Assembly: GCA_003344405.1 (NCBI GenBank)
Contig: NOWV01000230.1
Coordinates: 40,054 to 104,053, forward strand
DNA: 64,000 nt
Direction of reading: 5' to 3'
Source of the DNA: Trichoplax sp. H2
Lineage: Eukaryota; Placozoa; Uniplacotomia; Trichoplacea
Positions 50,012 to 61,814 of the stretch are shown here, one piece after another. Positions within the stretch are counted from its first letter, which is position 1; the number at the start of each line of letters is the position of its first letter. Made by a program: the position numbers and the translations under genes. The notes under the pieces are model-generated. The model saw nothing but the letters and a program-made list of their open reading frames with translations. It had not been told where the DNA came from and searched no databases.

Positions 50012-52348
50012 TTATACTTGATAATTACGGTCTATAATCGAAGATTTTGAACAAACGTTATCCATAATATATGTCTGGTTTCTATCTATCTCATCCCAAT
50101 GTAGAGATTTATCTACTTCTTTATAATCTGGATAGTTCTCGTTGTCAATTAAATAAGTGACACACGATCGTAGAAAATATCCTGATTTCTGTAAACGTTT
50201 AGAATAACCATAGTACATCGTTTTAGATTGCGTAGAAGGTATACATGAATCGAGTAGATCACCATTAACAAGATTAATACTATTAGTTGAAGCACTAGCA
50301 CAACTTTGATTAGCGCGCATAATCCATGGACCATGATAACTAGTAAATTGCCCAAATATAAAATACCTATCATCAAGCGAGACAAAATGTTGACTCTTTG
50401 TCTGACTATAAATGACTTCGTGTAATTCATATGCAAGTCTACCAATATTTGATGACATAGTAACAACTAAATAATCACACTCGGCTAGTAGAAATACATC
50501 TCGAATAAAGTATTTTAACGCAGTTTGCTGTATATCTTTTGTTTGGTGAACCTAAATTTAATTGATTTTTTGGAGGATGAACAAATTGATAGTTTGGATA
50601 CTTTGCTATTAGTTGATCAACAAGTTGTGGCTCATCAGTGACTACAAATATTCGCTTTTTAAAATTGACTTTTTGACTAACTAAACGATCATAGAATGCT
50701 TTGACTTTGATGATGTATTTGTCAATATTGAAGAGCCTTGTCTCAAGCTTTTTATCAGTATGTCTAATATGGAGACCAACAATCGGCGATTGAAATCGTA
50801 ATTTTTTCCTAGATTGATCGATAAATTGCTTAAACTTATCATTTGGTCGTACAATGTATTTAGATAATAATCCTATCCACCAAGCTATAGGCTTATATTT
50901 AAAGTTGATAGCGTTATAAAAGAGTTCAGAAGGCATCGTATTATGACAAATTTTGGGAATATGTTGTTTCTGTCGCTCTATCAGAACATTATGCATTAAT
51001 CGAATAATGGATATATTGTGGCTATAAATTGATTCATTTTTAAATTTAGGCCATGTTACTGCAATCTTAGAATCATAATCTGTAAGTTTACACTTTGAAA
51101 TAGGTTGAAATAAATCTTCAAATCCATTTACACCTTCTGAGCTCATAGGTCTAACACCTTTCAAATACTCCCATTTCTTGAGATCAATCACCATAGTACG
51201 ATTAGTATTATAGGCAAAATTTAAGCAATAAGACCAGTGATGAATTGTCGACCCCATTCCAGCACCCCATGCATCACAAATAACTTTTTTAGTAGTCGAA
51301 CAATCGATAGGATACTGTAAATAATCGAGATGATTACGAACAGTTTCGGAGAGATCCAAGCATTTTATTTTCAGCAAGAATAATAAAAACTGCATTAATA
51401 ATGTAATCAAATACATAACTATTTCTCTTATCGTATCTACAAGTATTGATTTAAAATCAAGCCACAATATTCTTACCCAATTCGTACTTGCTTTCGAAGG
51501 TTGATGAGGTTTGTCTTTTGACTTTTCATTTAACTTTGGTGTATTCTGAATCGATGTATTTGAAACAGGTTCTAATCGAATCTTTAATGTTGGATGAATT
51601 GTGTTTTGGACAATAACAGATCCCTTTTTTGATGTTTGCATCGGTTTATGCTTAAAAGTAGATGATTGCATTTCATATGTCGATATTCGATTAATAAGTG
51701 AATTAGGCTGAGTATTCAGTTTACTATTAGTTTTACTTCTAGATTTATGTTGCGAAGTAGAAGCCGATGAAGAAATGCTATTATAGTCGAGAAAAGAGGT
51801 GGGATTGACAATAGTTTTAGCTGTAGCTTTGGATGTTCGAGATGAGCGTAATATTTTGGCGATGCTAGATGTAGATTTAGCAATCATTTTTGTCATCAAT
51901 CGAAAAGTTTTAGGATCGATAGACGTTCTAATTTTATTATTAGATTTAGTAGCTAATGTAGAAATTGGAGCATTTCTGGATATCGATTTCGAAACTAACT
52001 TTGATAGATAACTTTTAGTAGGATTTAGTTTTCCTTTTAATAGACGACAGCTTGTGATAATAGAAACTGAAGTAATACCTGCTTTCGATTTTGAATTTTG
52101 GCGAATTGTTACACGATATTTTGTAGACGCAGCAACCACACTTCGAGCAGTGTTAAATTTACGAATTGATCGGAGATAAGAAGCGATAGTCGGCTTAGGG
52201 TGACGAACTGATTTAAGATTTTTCGATATTGAATTTATTTTGGAACCAGTTACATTATTCACAATAAGCTTTAATGTCGATTTCGATTTGGATATAGGAT
52301 TAGATGCAGGTTTTTTGTCTTTATAAGCTGAAGCATTCCTATCCTTAT
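50012..52348 (-). pseudogene. FUT8-like fucosyltransferase with long basic N-terminal region and one frameshift
   Basis: Reads from a likely acceptor near 52349 (pyrimidine-rich tract, then ACTAG) with a phase-1 start, as in the intact paralogue. The first ~260 residues are rich in Ser, Thr, Lys and Asn and match nothing in the window. A hydrophobic segment (MYLITLLMQFLLFLL) follows, then a FUT8-like catalytic domain: [54 protein letters not shown]. Near 50518-50523 one extra base shifts the frame. Homology resumes at [13 protein letters not shown] and runs through [16 protein letters not shown] and the SH3 region to the stop at 50012. The motif HIRHTDK has His where the family has a second Arg. 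No ATG-bearing first exon is found. The frameshift could be a sequencing error, but the Arg loss suggests decay. Confidence 0.65.
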
Positions 52349-52736
52349 CTAGTAAATTATACCAGAGAGAGATTAGACATCGTTGAATAGATTAACGGTG
52401 TGCAATCTTAATTTGCTGTACTTAATTTCGACAATTTTTACTGTATTCTCGTTTATATTAGTATAACACAAAATATTATATTTTATTAGCATTTGACAAA
52501 TTGATAAATGTGATAACTAGACAATGATTTTATATTGATAGTAATGAATTATTATGTTTTGATCTGCGGATTAAAATGATTTCGTAAAGAGGGCGAATTC
52601 GAAACAGTATGGGATATGCTTGTCACGGTACGAACTACCGTGAAGAAATAGATATCTAAATTTGGTTAATATAATATAGTGATATTATATTACAACTAGT
52701 CACTTACAATAGGAATTACTCTAATTATAAATGTGT

Positions 52737-53283
52737 NNNNNNNNNNNNNNNNNNNNCGGACACTTCCATCAATCATGTCTTTATTACCTTGCAGATAATC
52801 AAGACTATCCAGATTATAGCAAATCAGACGGATGGTATCAGCGGCATATACCTGATATGAAAAGAATATCTACATTAGGAAATATTTGCATGAAATCGTC
52901 GATAACTGACATTGGTGTAATATAAATTTACTCTATAAAAAGTATCCCATAAGTGAGATACTACGTTGGTTAAAATGAGAATTTTTTATAGTCATTTAAT
53001 AGTTACTTACTGTTCAAGGGGCCATTCCAGTTTTAAACTACATGTGTATTAATTTCTTTATTTTATAATTATAATTGACCTCATTTGAAAATGCATTAGT
53101 GCTGTATATTGTAAACCAGACTTTTTATATTTTAGGTTAGAATTTATGATAATCAGTACCATAATTTTTTGTTAAGATACTGTGAGTTTGTAATTCAAGC
53201 GATGTACTCGTATTTAGTCAATCGAATAAATATGTGCTAATTTTGATCATTAATTACAGTAGAACATAAAAGTTACTTTATAA
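52737..53283 (+). repeat. Gap-adjacent duplicate of the 43949-44476 segment
   Basis: After the 20-N gap (52737-52756), 52757-53283 repeats 43949-44476 with only scattered single-base differences. It covers the end of a FUT8-like gene (to the stop at about 52925) and ~350 bp of 3' flank. The copies part company at 'ttactttata', where this one continues into the MITE-like element. It is probably an alternative haplotype or a misplaced contig end. Confidence 0.75.
52757..52925 (+). pseudogene. FUT8-like C-terminal fragment truncated by the gap
   Basis: Encodes GHFHQSCLYYLADNQDYPDYSKSDGWY ... KSSITDIGVI and stop, differing from the copy at 43949-44115 by a single residue (R for Q). There is no start or catalytic domain because the assembly gap precedes it. 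Confidence 0.7.
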
Positions 53284-53632
53284 CTATGCTACTTTTTTTG
53301 ACATTAGCATTGACAGTTGATGTTTTAGCGTGAAGTTGTACGATAACTGTACGATTATAGCCAACATTATAGTGCTTTACTGTCATGTTATAAATCTCCT
53401 TTCTCTGTAGATAGAAATTTGTTACTAAGTCAAATTCATGTATAATCTCAGTATACTATGAAACGTCCTTTCTTTAGATTAGACGATTGCTCTTAGATTA
53501 TTCCTATAGTAATCTATATAATATTTTGTAAATTAATGAAGATGAAAAGATGGCGACATAAAGATTTGGCAGGGTAAAACTAAAAGATTTTGTGACTTTC
53601 TAGGTATTTTCTATAGTAAATTAAAATAGTTA
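53281..53632 (+). mobile_element. MITE-like nonautonomous element, copy 1
   Basis: A 352-bp noncoding unit with short terminal inverted repeats TAACTAT ... ATAGTTA at its exact ends. It matches the reverse complement of 61019-61389 over its full length, including 'gatggcgacat', 'ggcagggtaaaact' and 'ctttctttagattag'. It begins precisely where the duplicated FUT8 flank diverges from its partner, consistent with insertion or a breakpoint there. Neither copy encodes a protein. The superfamily is not assigned. Confidence 0.6.
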
Positions 53633-56600
53633 CATACTAAAAGCTATAAAGAACTCTGCTTTTAGTCCTTTAATACACTATATTTGAACATTTTGCATTA
53701 TAATTAAATTAATGTAGATGAGCATTTAGAATACATTGTGTTGTTATAGATCACTTATTTACGTGACTCTCATCGGTAAAATTTATGCTTTCTGTAGCTT
53801 CTACTTCGTATTAAGTTAGGCTATTATAATTAGTAAATAAAATCACTTCCCAGTACACAATTGCAAATTTCTAGCATAATATCGTATCTTCCATCTTATT
53901 ATAGAAATTTCAAACCGGTTAAACGTAGAAAGCATGAAATAACTTCAAAGTTATCCGTTAGTACCATATTGCAGCTAATAGCAACATTTCGCAATAGGTC
54001 ATATTTCATCGCAGCGCAGCGAGGATTCTGACGTCTATACAGCGCCTCTAGTACTTACATGTTTACTGTATTTGAATTCGGCCTTTTGTTAATATGATCA
54101 TGACTAGCGCTATAGGTGGTATTGTTCTGTATCACTATTTAAGAGAATTTTATGAATAATTGTCACGATCAAATTAAAGAAAAGCCTAGCCAAGGTGACG
54201 AGAATCTAAATATAAGTTGGAAATTTGCATTGAGGCACATAATGCTCATCCATCTGCATTATCTACGTTATAACTGATCTTTTCATTCAGTTATTCGTTC
54301 CAATATACGCGTAGTCTATTAGAACCAGCCCATGTGGTATATTCCAGAGCAGGGACATAGTCTGGGCTGTTACCCGGTACCAGTTAGAACACATAGAAAT
54401 GGTTATGTTTGGCTCTTTATTAATTTAGTGCAGAGGTTCAGAAGTAGCCGGATTTATAAAATTAAAAAGTGGGATATTCTGTATCAGTGAGTAATTCCGA
54501 TTTATTTTTTATGAAATAGTTGGACTAAGCGAATAATTCTAGAGCTTTTGCGTATTTGTTTAATTAATCTGTTAACGTTTATAAGTCCATTCGAAGCTAT
54601 TCGTTAATGGCGATAAATCATGGCTTTTTCATTACTACTTTTTTTCATGTTATGTTAGACAATATTCATCTCTATTTCATAATTTAGAGGCTAAAGTCCA
54701 GTATACATAGAGATAGAATACTTTTCATTCGAATTTGTATTAGAGTTTTCTAGTAGGTGGGATACTGATGCACGTAAGTTTAAGTATTCATGTGTTTCAA
54801 ATCGAAATTTGTAACGAGGAAAAGTTAAAACTATTATATAAATTATTCTACGAGTCTACCATCAGGTTGTTCTCCCTGACATTAACCTACAGTACGACTC
54901 TAAATACCGATGATCACCTATCATCAGAAGGAACAGTAACACCACTAATCTCTCTTAGACTTAACTGAACCCAAACTTTATTGAAAAATTAGTTAAATTA
55001 TAGTGAATCGATATTAACATAAATTATCAGTTTCTTGATAATAATATAAAACTATACAATTGTCTATTAAAAATATGTAAAACTTCAAAGATAGCGGTAT
55101 GTAAATACATTCCTAGAAAGATTATCTTATGAAATCTATGTTACGATAGCTACGTAAAAGTTACTCCGTAACAACATGTGATTAAAAGCGCTGCCGCATC
55201 TCTGGACAAACAGCACAGTTCTGATATTTGGTCTTCCTGAGACCAAAATTTGCTACATGAAGCGGCTAGTTTTCATGATAATTAGCTTAAACAAGAGATC
55301 ATTGCTAGAAGTTCAACTACATTTGATGTAGCATTAGAACCATTTATCGAAAAGTAAAATAATGCAATTTATTATCCGTAAAATATGTGAAAAATAATCT
55401 GATAATAATTTATTAGGGAATAGACGTAGATTATTTGATTCTGGGTTGAGCGAAGAAACTGCCTATTTTTTCAAAATTTAGGGATGAAACTCGAACCAGA
55501 AATACCTCCTTGAAATGTAGAATTGATAACACTACTTTAAGTAAAGAAGCAGTTCAATTCAATAATACTATCCATAATTAACATGCAATTATTATTGATG
55601 TCTTATTTCACTAGTTATGATCGACATTTTTCCTACCAACTTCATAGTTACAATAGTTCTACGAAGAAACGATATACGAAATAGCAGAACACACAACCAG
55701 AACAAGATGATTTCTAGCAGATCGTCAAATACTATACAGAATAATAAAATACTTTATAATCATTATTAAAATAGGATGCATAGCATTATTGTGTTTACAT
55801 ACGACAAGAAGCTTTATACTAGTCATAAAGATTATCATATGAGCTTCCTAAAGATTTATTATGAAAGGATTGATATGCCAACATCAAACGATGCAATCTC
55901 CTATAGAACAACAGGGATTGCAGCTGCCCGAAGGTCTTGCTAAGGGTGTTATGCTATTAAATACAGGTGTAGTAGCGGGTAGAATATTTTACAAGAGAAG
56001 GATCATTTTGACATTATAGGAAGTTAGTCATATTCATTAGATATTGACCAGGTTCGCCTAATCTTCTGTAAACATCATAGTACACCAATAAATAGTTTTC
56101 TCTCCCTATAATTTATTACTTGACTATTTCGCTATGAAAATAATCATAATTTCTTTCTCAACTCTATAGGGCCTTTAATTAATTATTAAATACGTAAGAT
56201 CAATTTAGTAGACACTAGAATAACAGCTTTTGTTAATAGATATATAATTAATAGCATTAGTTACGGTATTGAATATGAAGTTTATTTCTTGGCTTAAAGC
56301 TGTTAATTTAGCGTAGAAATAACTGCTAACTACTGATACTGTTAATAACGTTTAATTGAGTTCGGAGAAGCTGATGGGAACCTCGACTAATGTACTGTAT
56401 TTTACGTCTAATTAAACTGATATACCGCAATGGGAATCTCTAGTGGCTTAACTTGCGTCCTTTCATTCGCACTTCGTTTACATTAATGAAAAACCATTGT
56501 TAACTTAACTTGCGTTTTTTCCTTAGTACATCTGATCCTACTAAAATCCGATCTCGGCTAATGCAAACGTAATAAAAATGTGGAATTAATTCTTTGGGAA

Positions 56601-57234
56601 GACTGCATAATAATAGATAAAATTATTAATACCAGTTGTTTCTCTGTTAGAGCGAGCATGTTCGTATTAAACTGCTCGCATTTGTATGATTAAGTAGGTA
56701 ATCATCTTAAAGATGCGATACATATGATATAATTAAAGTATTACAGTCGGATATTACTGAACAAATTACAACATTAACAGCCACTTTAGGTACCACCGCA
56801 GCGAAGATAATCAAACGGCATCCACACTTTAGCAGTGATCATCCAATCTACTCATATGACAGCTGTATCTGAACTTTTTACAAATGTTGAAATAAAACTT
56901 ATCCAGTCTTAATGAAATATTTTGTAGCAAATTAATAATCCGATCCCAATTTTTTATACACTATTTCAGATTATTACCGTACTAGCAGTATCAACAAAGC
57001 GAAGAGGTAATGCATATTGTTAGTAAAAAAGAATACGTATAATTTTCATTACTAGTTTACAAAGTGATCCAATCTTATGCATGAAGCTGCTTAAATTTTA
57101 TTGAAAACTCTCTAAAACAATCTCATTATGTTTGTTTAGAGTATGATAAAGTCATATTCGTAACAGTATCGATGATTCATATGTCATATTATAGAAGTCA
57201 TACAACATGATCATTATTACTATAACTATGGACC
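53633..57234. other. Intergenic, no gene seen
   Basis: Roughly 3.6 kb without a supported gene. The open frame at 54768-54968 has no recognisable content. No duplicated block was noticed. Confidence 0.45.
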
Positions 57235-57264
57235 ACTAAAAGTACCTTCGAAGGTATTTTTAGT
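57235..57264. repeat. Near-perfect 30-bp palindrome
   Basis: ACTAAAAGTACCTTC (57235-57249) followed directly by GAAGGTATTTTTAGT (57250-57264). The arms are complementary except for one pair, with no spacer. It sits at the left border of the TACTGTACAGTA-rich patch. Confidence 0.7.
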
Positions 57265-57280
57265 AGTTTATGCCATTACA

Positions 57281-58077
57281 ATTTATACAGATACTGTACA
57301 TTGTATTTTACAGTACGATATAGTAAAATCTCAGTACATTGTACTGTGTCGTATTTCGCATGTTGGATGGAGCGATTGAGTTTGCTCAGAAGTAGTTCTG
57401 TCATCAAAACAAGATGGCTTCCGATGCTTACTTAAAATGGCGATAGGCCACTGGGGAATAATAAAATTTCGTTTAAATTTAGGCCATTTAGTCCATTTGA
57501 GGATAGTCTAAACTGTAGTGATGATGCATTTTGAAAATCTTAGCAAAGCTGTTTTTCGATATGGTCTAACGTACAGTATTACAGATGGCTACAGATTGTA
57601 CCATTATCAGTTCTTCGGTTCCAATCTGTATTACTGCGTACCGTAAGTCTGTACTGAAGTAACGCCGGCAGAGTTACACAGTACGTACTGTACAGTATAG
57701 TGCAGTACTGTAACGCAGTGTACAGTACTGTACGGTACAGTACGCTGTACTGTACAGTACAGCACAGTAAGCACAGGGCTTCGGATTCGGAAGCTCGAGA
57801 GTGGCAAGAAAGTAAGGAAGTCATTTAGTCGTTTAGCAATTTTGCCCCTATGCTTCTTACTCTTCTTCTGAAAAGCGTTTCCGCTACAGTACAAATGAGA
57901 CTTATGTATACAGTACAGTACAGTACAGTACTGTTACATGTCGTTACGTAGTGCATTATTAATAACGGGGGATATGCATGGTTAGTTACACAGTCTGTGC
58001 AGTACAGTACAGTACACTGAGTACAGTATAGTGTACAGTACTACAGGACCACTTTCTGTTGGTACAGTACGTTGGTA
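57281..58077. repeat. Patch of CAGTA / TACTGTACAGTA palindromic repeats
   Basis: Dense arrays of the overlapping units CAGTA and its partner TACTG, often fused as the self-complementary TACTGTACAGTA. Main clusters are at 57281-57350, 57655-57770, 57905-57945 and 57990-58077. Direct runs such as (CAGTA)n at 57915-57935 are tandem repeats. Mixed orientations make long potential hairpins. The minus-strand open frames at 57579-57894 are by-products of the repeat and are not genes. Confidence 0.8.
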
Positions 58078-58366
58078 CCATAAATTCGAAATTTCCCGCA
58101 TCTCCCTGCAATTGGAATCCAATGATACCATTTGATTGTGAAATGACTGTTAACTGAATTGTATTCAAGCTTGATTTCACTTATAAGATTACTATATGCT
58201 GTTACAACATTTGATACCATATTTATATTGCTAACTACATAAAATAACCAACATCAAGATATCGCAATAGCCACTACTTCTTTTCTTGGCTGGAATAAAT
58301 GTTATCCTATCACTATGAAATGAACATCTCATTGGATAAAATATAATTTAAAAGTTCTCATCCACC

Positions 58367-60216
58367 ATGCGATTAAGAAGTGTCTTTGCTTATGGGTTCA
58401 CTTTGATTACGTTCATATCCTTGCTGATTATCCAGCCTTATCTATTAATATGTCTCCAATATAAGCTAAAACATATCCCAATTCAAGACACTGAATTGAA
58501 GAAAATCAAACCAAATTCTGGTACTACACATTGATATAATTAGACTGATCTACGTTGAAGCATATAATTATTCCGATTTATGAGTTTATAGATAAAGTGT
58601 TAGAATTTAGAGACTTAGATAAGAAAATAATTATCTGCTTAATTCTTTATTTTAAATTTTATTGCATATTAGTAAAAACTACAGCGTTTGATTTGAATTC
58701 TGTATTTCCATCAAGTTATACAATGAATACGCCTACAACAGCCAACCAGCAAACTCATTCGGTAAAAGTTATTATTAGCTATAGCGATTAATCCATTTTT
58801 AATTATACTCTGTCTATATAAAACTAACATTTATCTTACTCTAATTAATATCAACAGCAAGATAACTGCATGAGCCTAACTCAAAAGCTCCGTAATCGCC
58901 TCGACTATATACAGAATCCTGACGATTGCTCTACTGCTAAAAAAATTATATGCGATCATAAAGAGGCTGGTATGGGCTCGACAATCCATCATTGGGTTTA
59001 TTGCTTGATTTATGGATACTATACTAATCGAACGATGCTGATAGATACAAGTAAATGGTCTTATTTACGAAATGTTATTAGTAAAGATGGGGTTGATCGT
59101 TTTGAAGATTTATTTCAGCCGATTTCCAAGTGTAGACTTACCGCTCATGATAGTAATGCCGCTGTTGTATGGGAAAGTCCTAATCCTAATAATATCGTTA
59201 ACGGTAAAAGCGATCCTGAATTGATCCCACAAGTTATAAGATTGCCAAGAGCAGGCATTCTTTTCCAAAATCTGCCCGAGGCACCACCCGTTTGTAATTA
59301 TGCTATGCCTACAAAACTATTTTATGACATTTTGAATTTTAAGCATAAACCTATGGCTTGGTGGATTGGTACTATAGCGCAATATCTTATACAACCTAAC
59401 GATTATCTACAAAAGTTTATCGATCAATCTCGCAGCAAATTCAAATTTCAGACCCCTATCGTCGGTCTACATATTAGACGTACCGATAAAGTATCCGAAA
59501 ATGAGTTATACGACATTGATCAATATATGATTAAAGTAGACGAATTTTACAATCGTTCAGCCGAGTACAAAATAAAAAGACGAGTATTTGTAGTAACTGA
59601 TGAACCTTGGCTAATTGAACAACTAATTACAAAGTATCCCAAGTACCGATTTATTCATCCTCCGATAGAACAGTTAAAAGCCGGTACATATACGACGAGA
59701 TATTCTGCCGCCAATTTAAAATATTTTCTTCGAGATGTATTTCTACTAGCTGAGTGTCATCATATAGTTGGCACTATGTCATCTAATGTCGCCAGACTTG
59801 CATACGAATTACACGAAGTTATATATAATAAAACAGAAAGTCAACATTTTACATCACTTGATATAAAATATCATATATTTGCATTTGCTCCGAATCGGAT
59901 TGGCCCATGGATTATGCGAGCCAATCAAGATTGTTTTAGTAATACATCTAATACTATCGATCTACTTGAAGGAGATATACTTGATCCTTGTGTACCTACG
60001 GAATCAAAAGAGCTGTACTACGGTTATTCTAAACGTTTACAAATATCAGGAAATTTTCTTCGATCTTGTGTTACTCATCTTCTAGATATTATAGACTATC
60101 CAGATTATAGTAAAGTAGATGAATCATTTTATTGGGGTGAGATCGACGTAAACAGAACATATTCATTAAATAATATTTGTACTAAGTCATCAATAAGCGA
60201 CATTTACGCCTTATAA
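58367..60216 (+). CDS. Alpha-1,6-fucosyltransferase (FUT8-like), intact gene
   Basis: Exons 58367-58520, 58685-58761 and 58858-60216 (phases 1 and 0) give 529 residues. It would transfer fucose from GDP-fucose to the innermost GlcNAc of N-glycans in the Golgi. The start has a strong context (ccaccATG). Residues ~8-33 form a signal anchor ([18 protein letters not shown]), as expected for a type II Golgi enzyme. A short stem follows instead of the long coiled coil of human FUT8 (575 aa). The catalytic domain begins at [10 protein letters not shown]. The donor-binding motif HIRRTDK has R284, R285, D287 and K288; FVVTDEPW and [16 protein letters not shown] also match. The C-terminal GDILDPC ... 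YYGYSKRL region is the FUT8-type SH3 domain. It is the only complete member of the local cluster. Confidence 0.88.
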
Positions 60217-60256
60217 ACATAGATATATTTTAATTGTAGCGACATAAATGCTCATC

Positions 60257-60952
60257 TATCAGTTATAGATGATTTAGAAGAAGTTTAATTTGAAATTTTC
60301 CTTCATAGGAAATTCCAACATAGAAATAGATATAATCTATACGGATTAAATCAGGTAATGATTTAAATGTATGAATGACTTTGATAAGGGGCTTGTTATT
60401 AGATTCTCCTATATGGTAAATTTTACTTTAGGAATAATTCAAATTTACAATTTTAACTAAATAATGGCAATGTTATACGTTTAAAATTGGAAGATTAACG
60501 GAAGTTTGAATAAAGTTAAATCATTGTTGACTCCCGATTACGTCTATTAGAGCTTTGTGACCAGTTAGAGAACTTGGAGCAATTTCTCTCTCAGTTAGTG
60601 AAAGATACTAAAAGTGTAACAACTACACTTTACTATTAATAAGCTCAGATTGTTCTATAATTATTTTGTATTTTACTTGCAGTACCTTATCACCATAGTG
60701 TGAGAAAGTAACCATAAGCTATCGGTAAGCCTTAAACAAACTATATATCGACTAGTAAACTAGTCGATATATATGAGAATGGAATGTGTTCGTTATGTAT
60801 AACTTTATTTCATTTGCATTTGGTTTAATTAATTTGTAAAGACCATGGAATAGACGACATTTTTTGGCGGTACACTATACGATAAAACTGCTACTGACGA
60901 TATGATTTAAAAATTCTTGACAGATTTCGTGGTAGTTATTAAGCGTCGAAAA
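60257..60952 (+). repeat. Direct repeat, copy 1
   Basis: Matches 62201-63279 in the same orientation, from 'tatcagttatagatgatttagaag' to 'cgtcgaaaa', at high identity. It lacks the ~365-bp block and the ~20-bp block found in copy 2. It begins 40 bp after the FUT8-like stop codon, so the gene's 3' UTR probably runs into it. It contains a 15-bp-arm palindrome. Confidence 0.85.
60742..60773. repeat. Perfect palindrome with 15-bp arms
   Basis: TATATATCGACTAGT (60742-60756), two bases, then its exact reverse complement (60759-60773). The homologous position in direct-repeat copy 2 keeps only the inner seven base pairs, so the palindrome is intact in copy 1 alone. Confidence 0.85.
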
Positions 60953-61018
60953 TATTCTTAATTTTCATTGTATCGTAGTAAAGGAGTAAAGGTAGAGTCC
61001 TTTATGGCTTTCAGTACG

Positions 61019-61389
61019 TAACTATTATTATTTTACTATAGAAAATACCTAAAAAGTCATAGTGTCTTTAAGTTTTACCCTGCCAAATCATCATGTCGCC
61101 ATCTTTTCTTCTTCATTATCTTACAATGTATTATATAGATTACTATAGAAGTAGCCCTAGAGCAATTGCCTAATCTAAAGAAAGGGCGTTTGATCGTCTA
61201 TTCAAATTGTAACTGAATTTGACTTAGTAACAAAACCCTATCCTTAGAGAAAGGGGATTTATAATATGACAATATAGTACTGTAATGTAGTCTATAATCG
61301 TACAGTTACCGTACTGTACATCCTGACGCTAAAACATCCACTGTCAATACTCAGCGATACTAATGTCAGAAAAGTCGTCGTAATAGTCA
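61019..61389 (-). mobile_element. MITE-like nonautonomous element, copy 2 (inverted)
   Basis: 371-bp reverse-complement partner of 53281-53632. Ends are TAACTAT at 61019 and ATAGTCA at 61389, so the terminal repeats have one mismatch. It is noncoding. It lies between the two direct repeats. Confidence 0.6.
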
Positions 61390-61814
61390 TATAAAATTTT
61401 TTGATAAGTGATTACTGTGATCTCTATAAAATCCGGATTTTTGGGATTCGGGTTCCGGAACCGATCGGATTTATGTCCGATATAATTTTCCTGTTTTAGT
61501 TTTTGGATTTTTGTTCATGGAAAATATTGTAAGAGTTGATTTTTAAAATTTGAACTTTTTGTTATAAATTTGAAACTTTGGAATTTTATGACGTGACATG
61601 AAAGTCACTTTAGGAAAGTTTAGTTAGGAAAATAGAAAATAAGATGGAAATTGGCGGAGGTTGTGTTGGTTGTTAAGTAGTTTAGACTGTTATTTTTATG
61701 ACTAAATCTTGATGTTTAAAGGTTGATTTATAGACTTGTATAGTGTATTAATGATAGAAATTAAGTTAGAAGTGAAGTTTGATGTATTTTCATAGTTAAC
61801 TTGCTTGTTTTATA

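Noticed and set aside
51799-52011. Plus-strand open frame over the FUT8-like long form
   Set aside because: Antisense shadow of the Ser/Thr/Lys-rich region.
57579-57894. Minus-strand open frames of 81 and 87 codons
   Set aside because: They translate CAGTA-type repeats into low-complexity Tyr/Thr/Val text and have no homologue.
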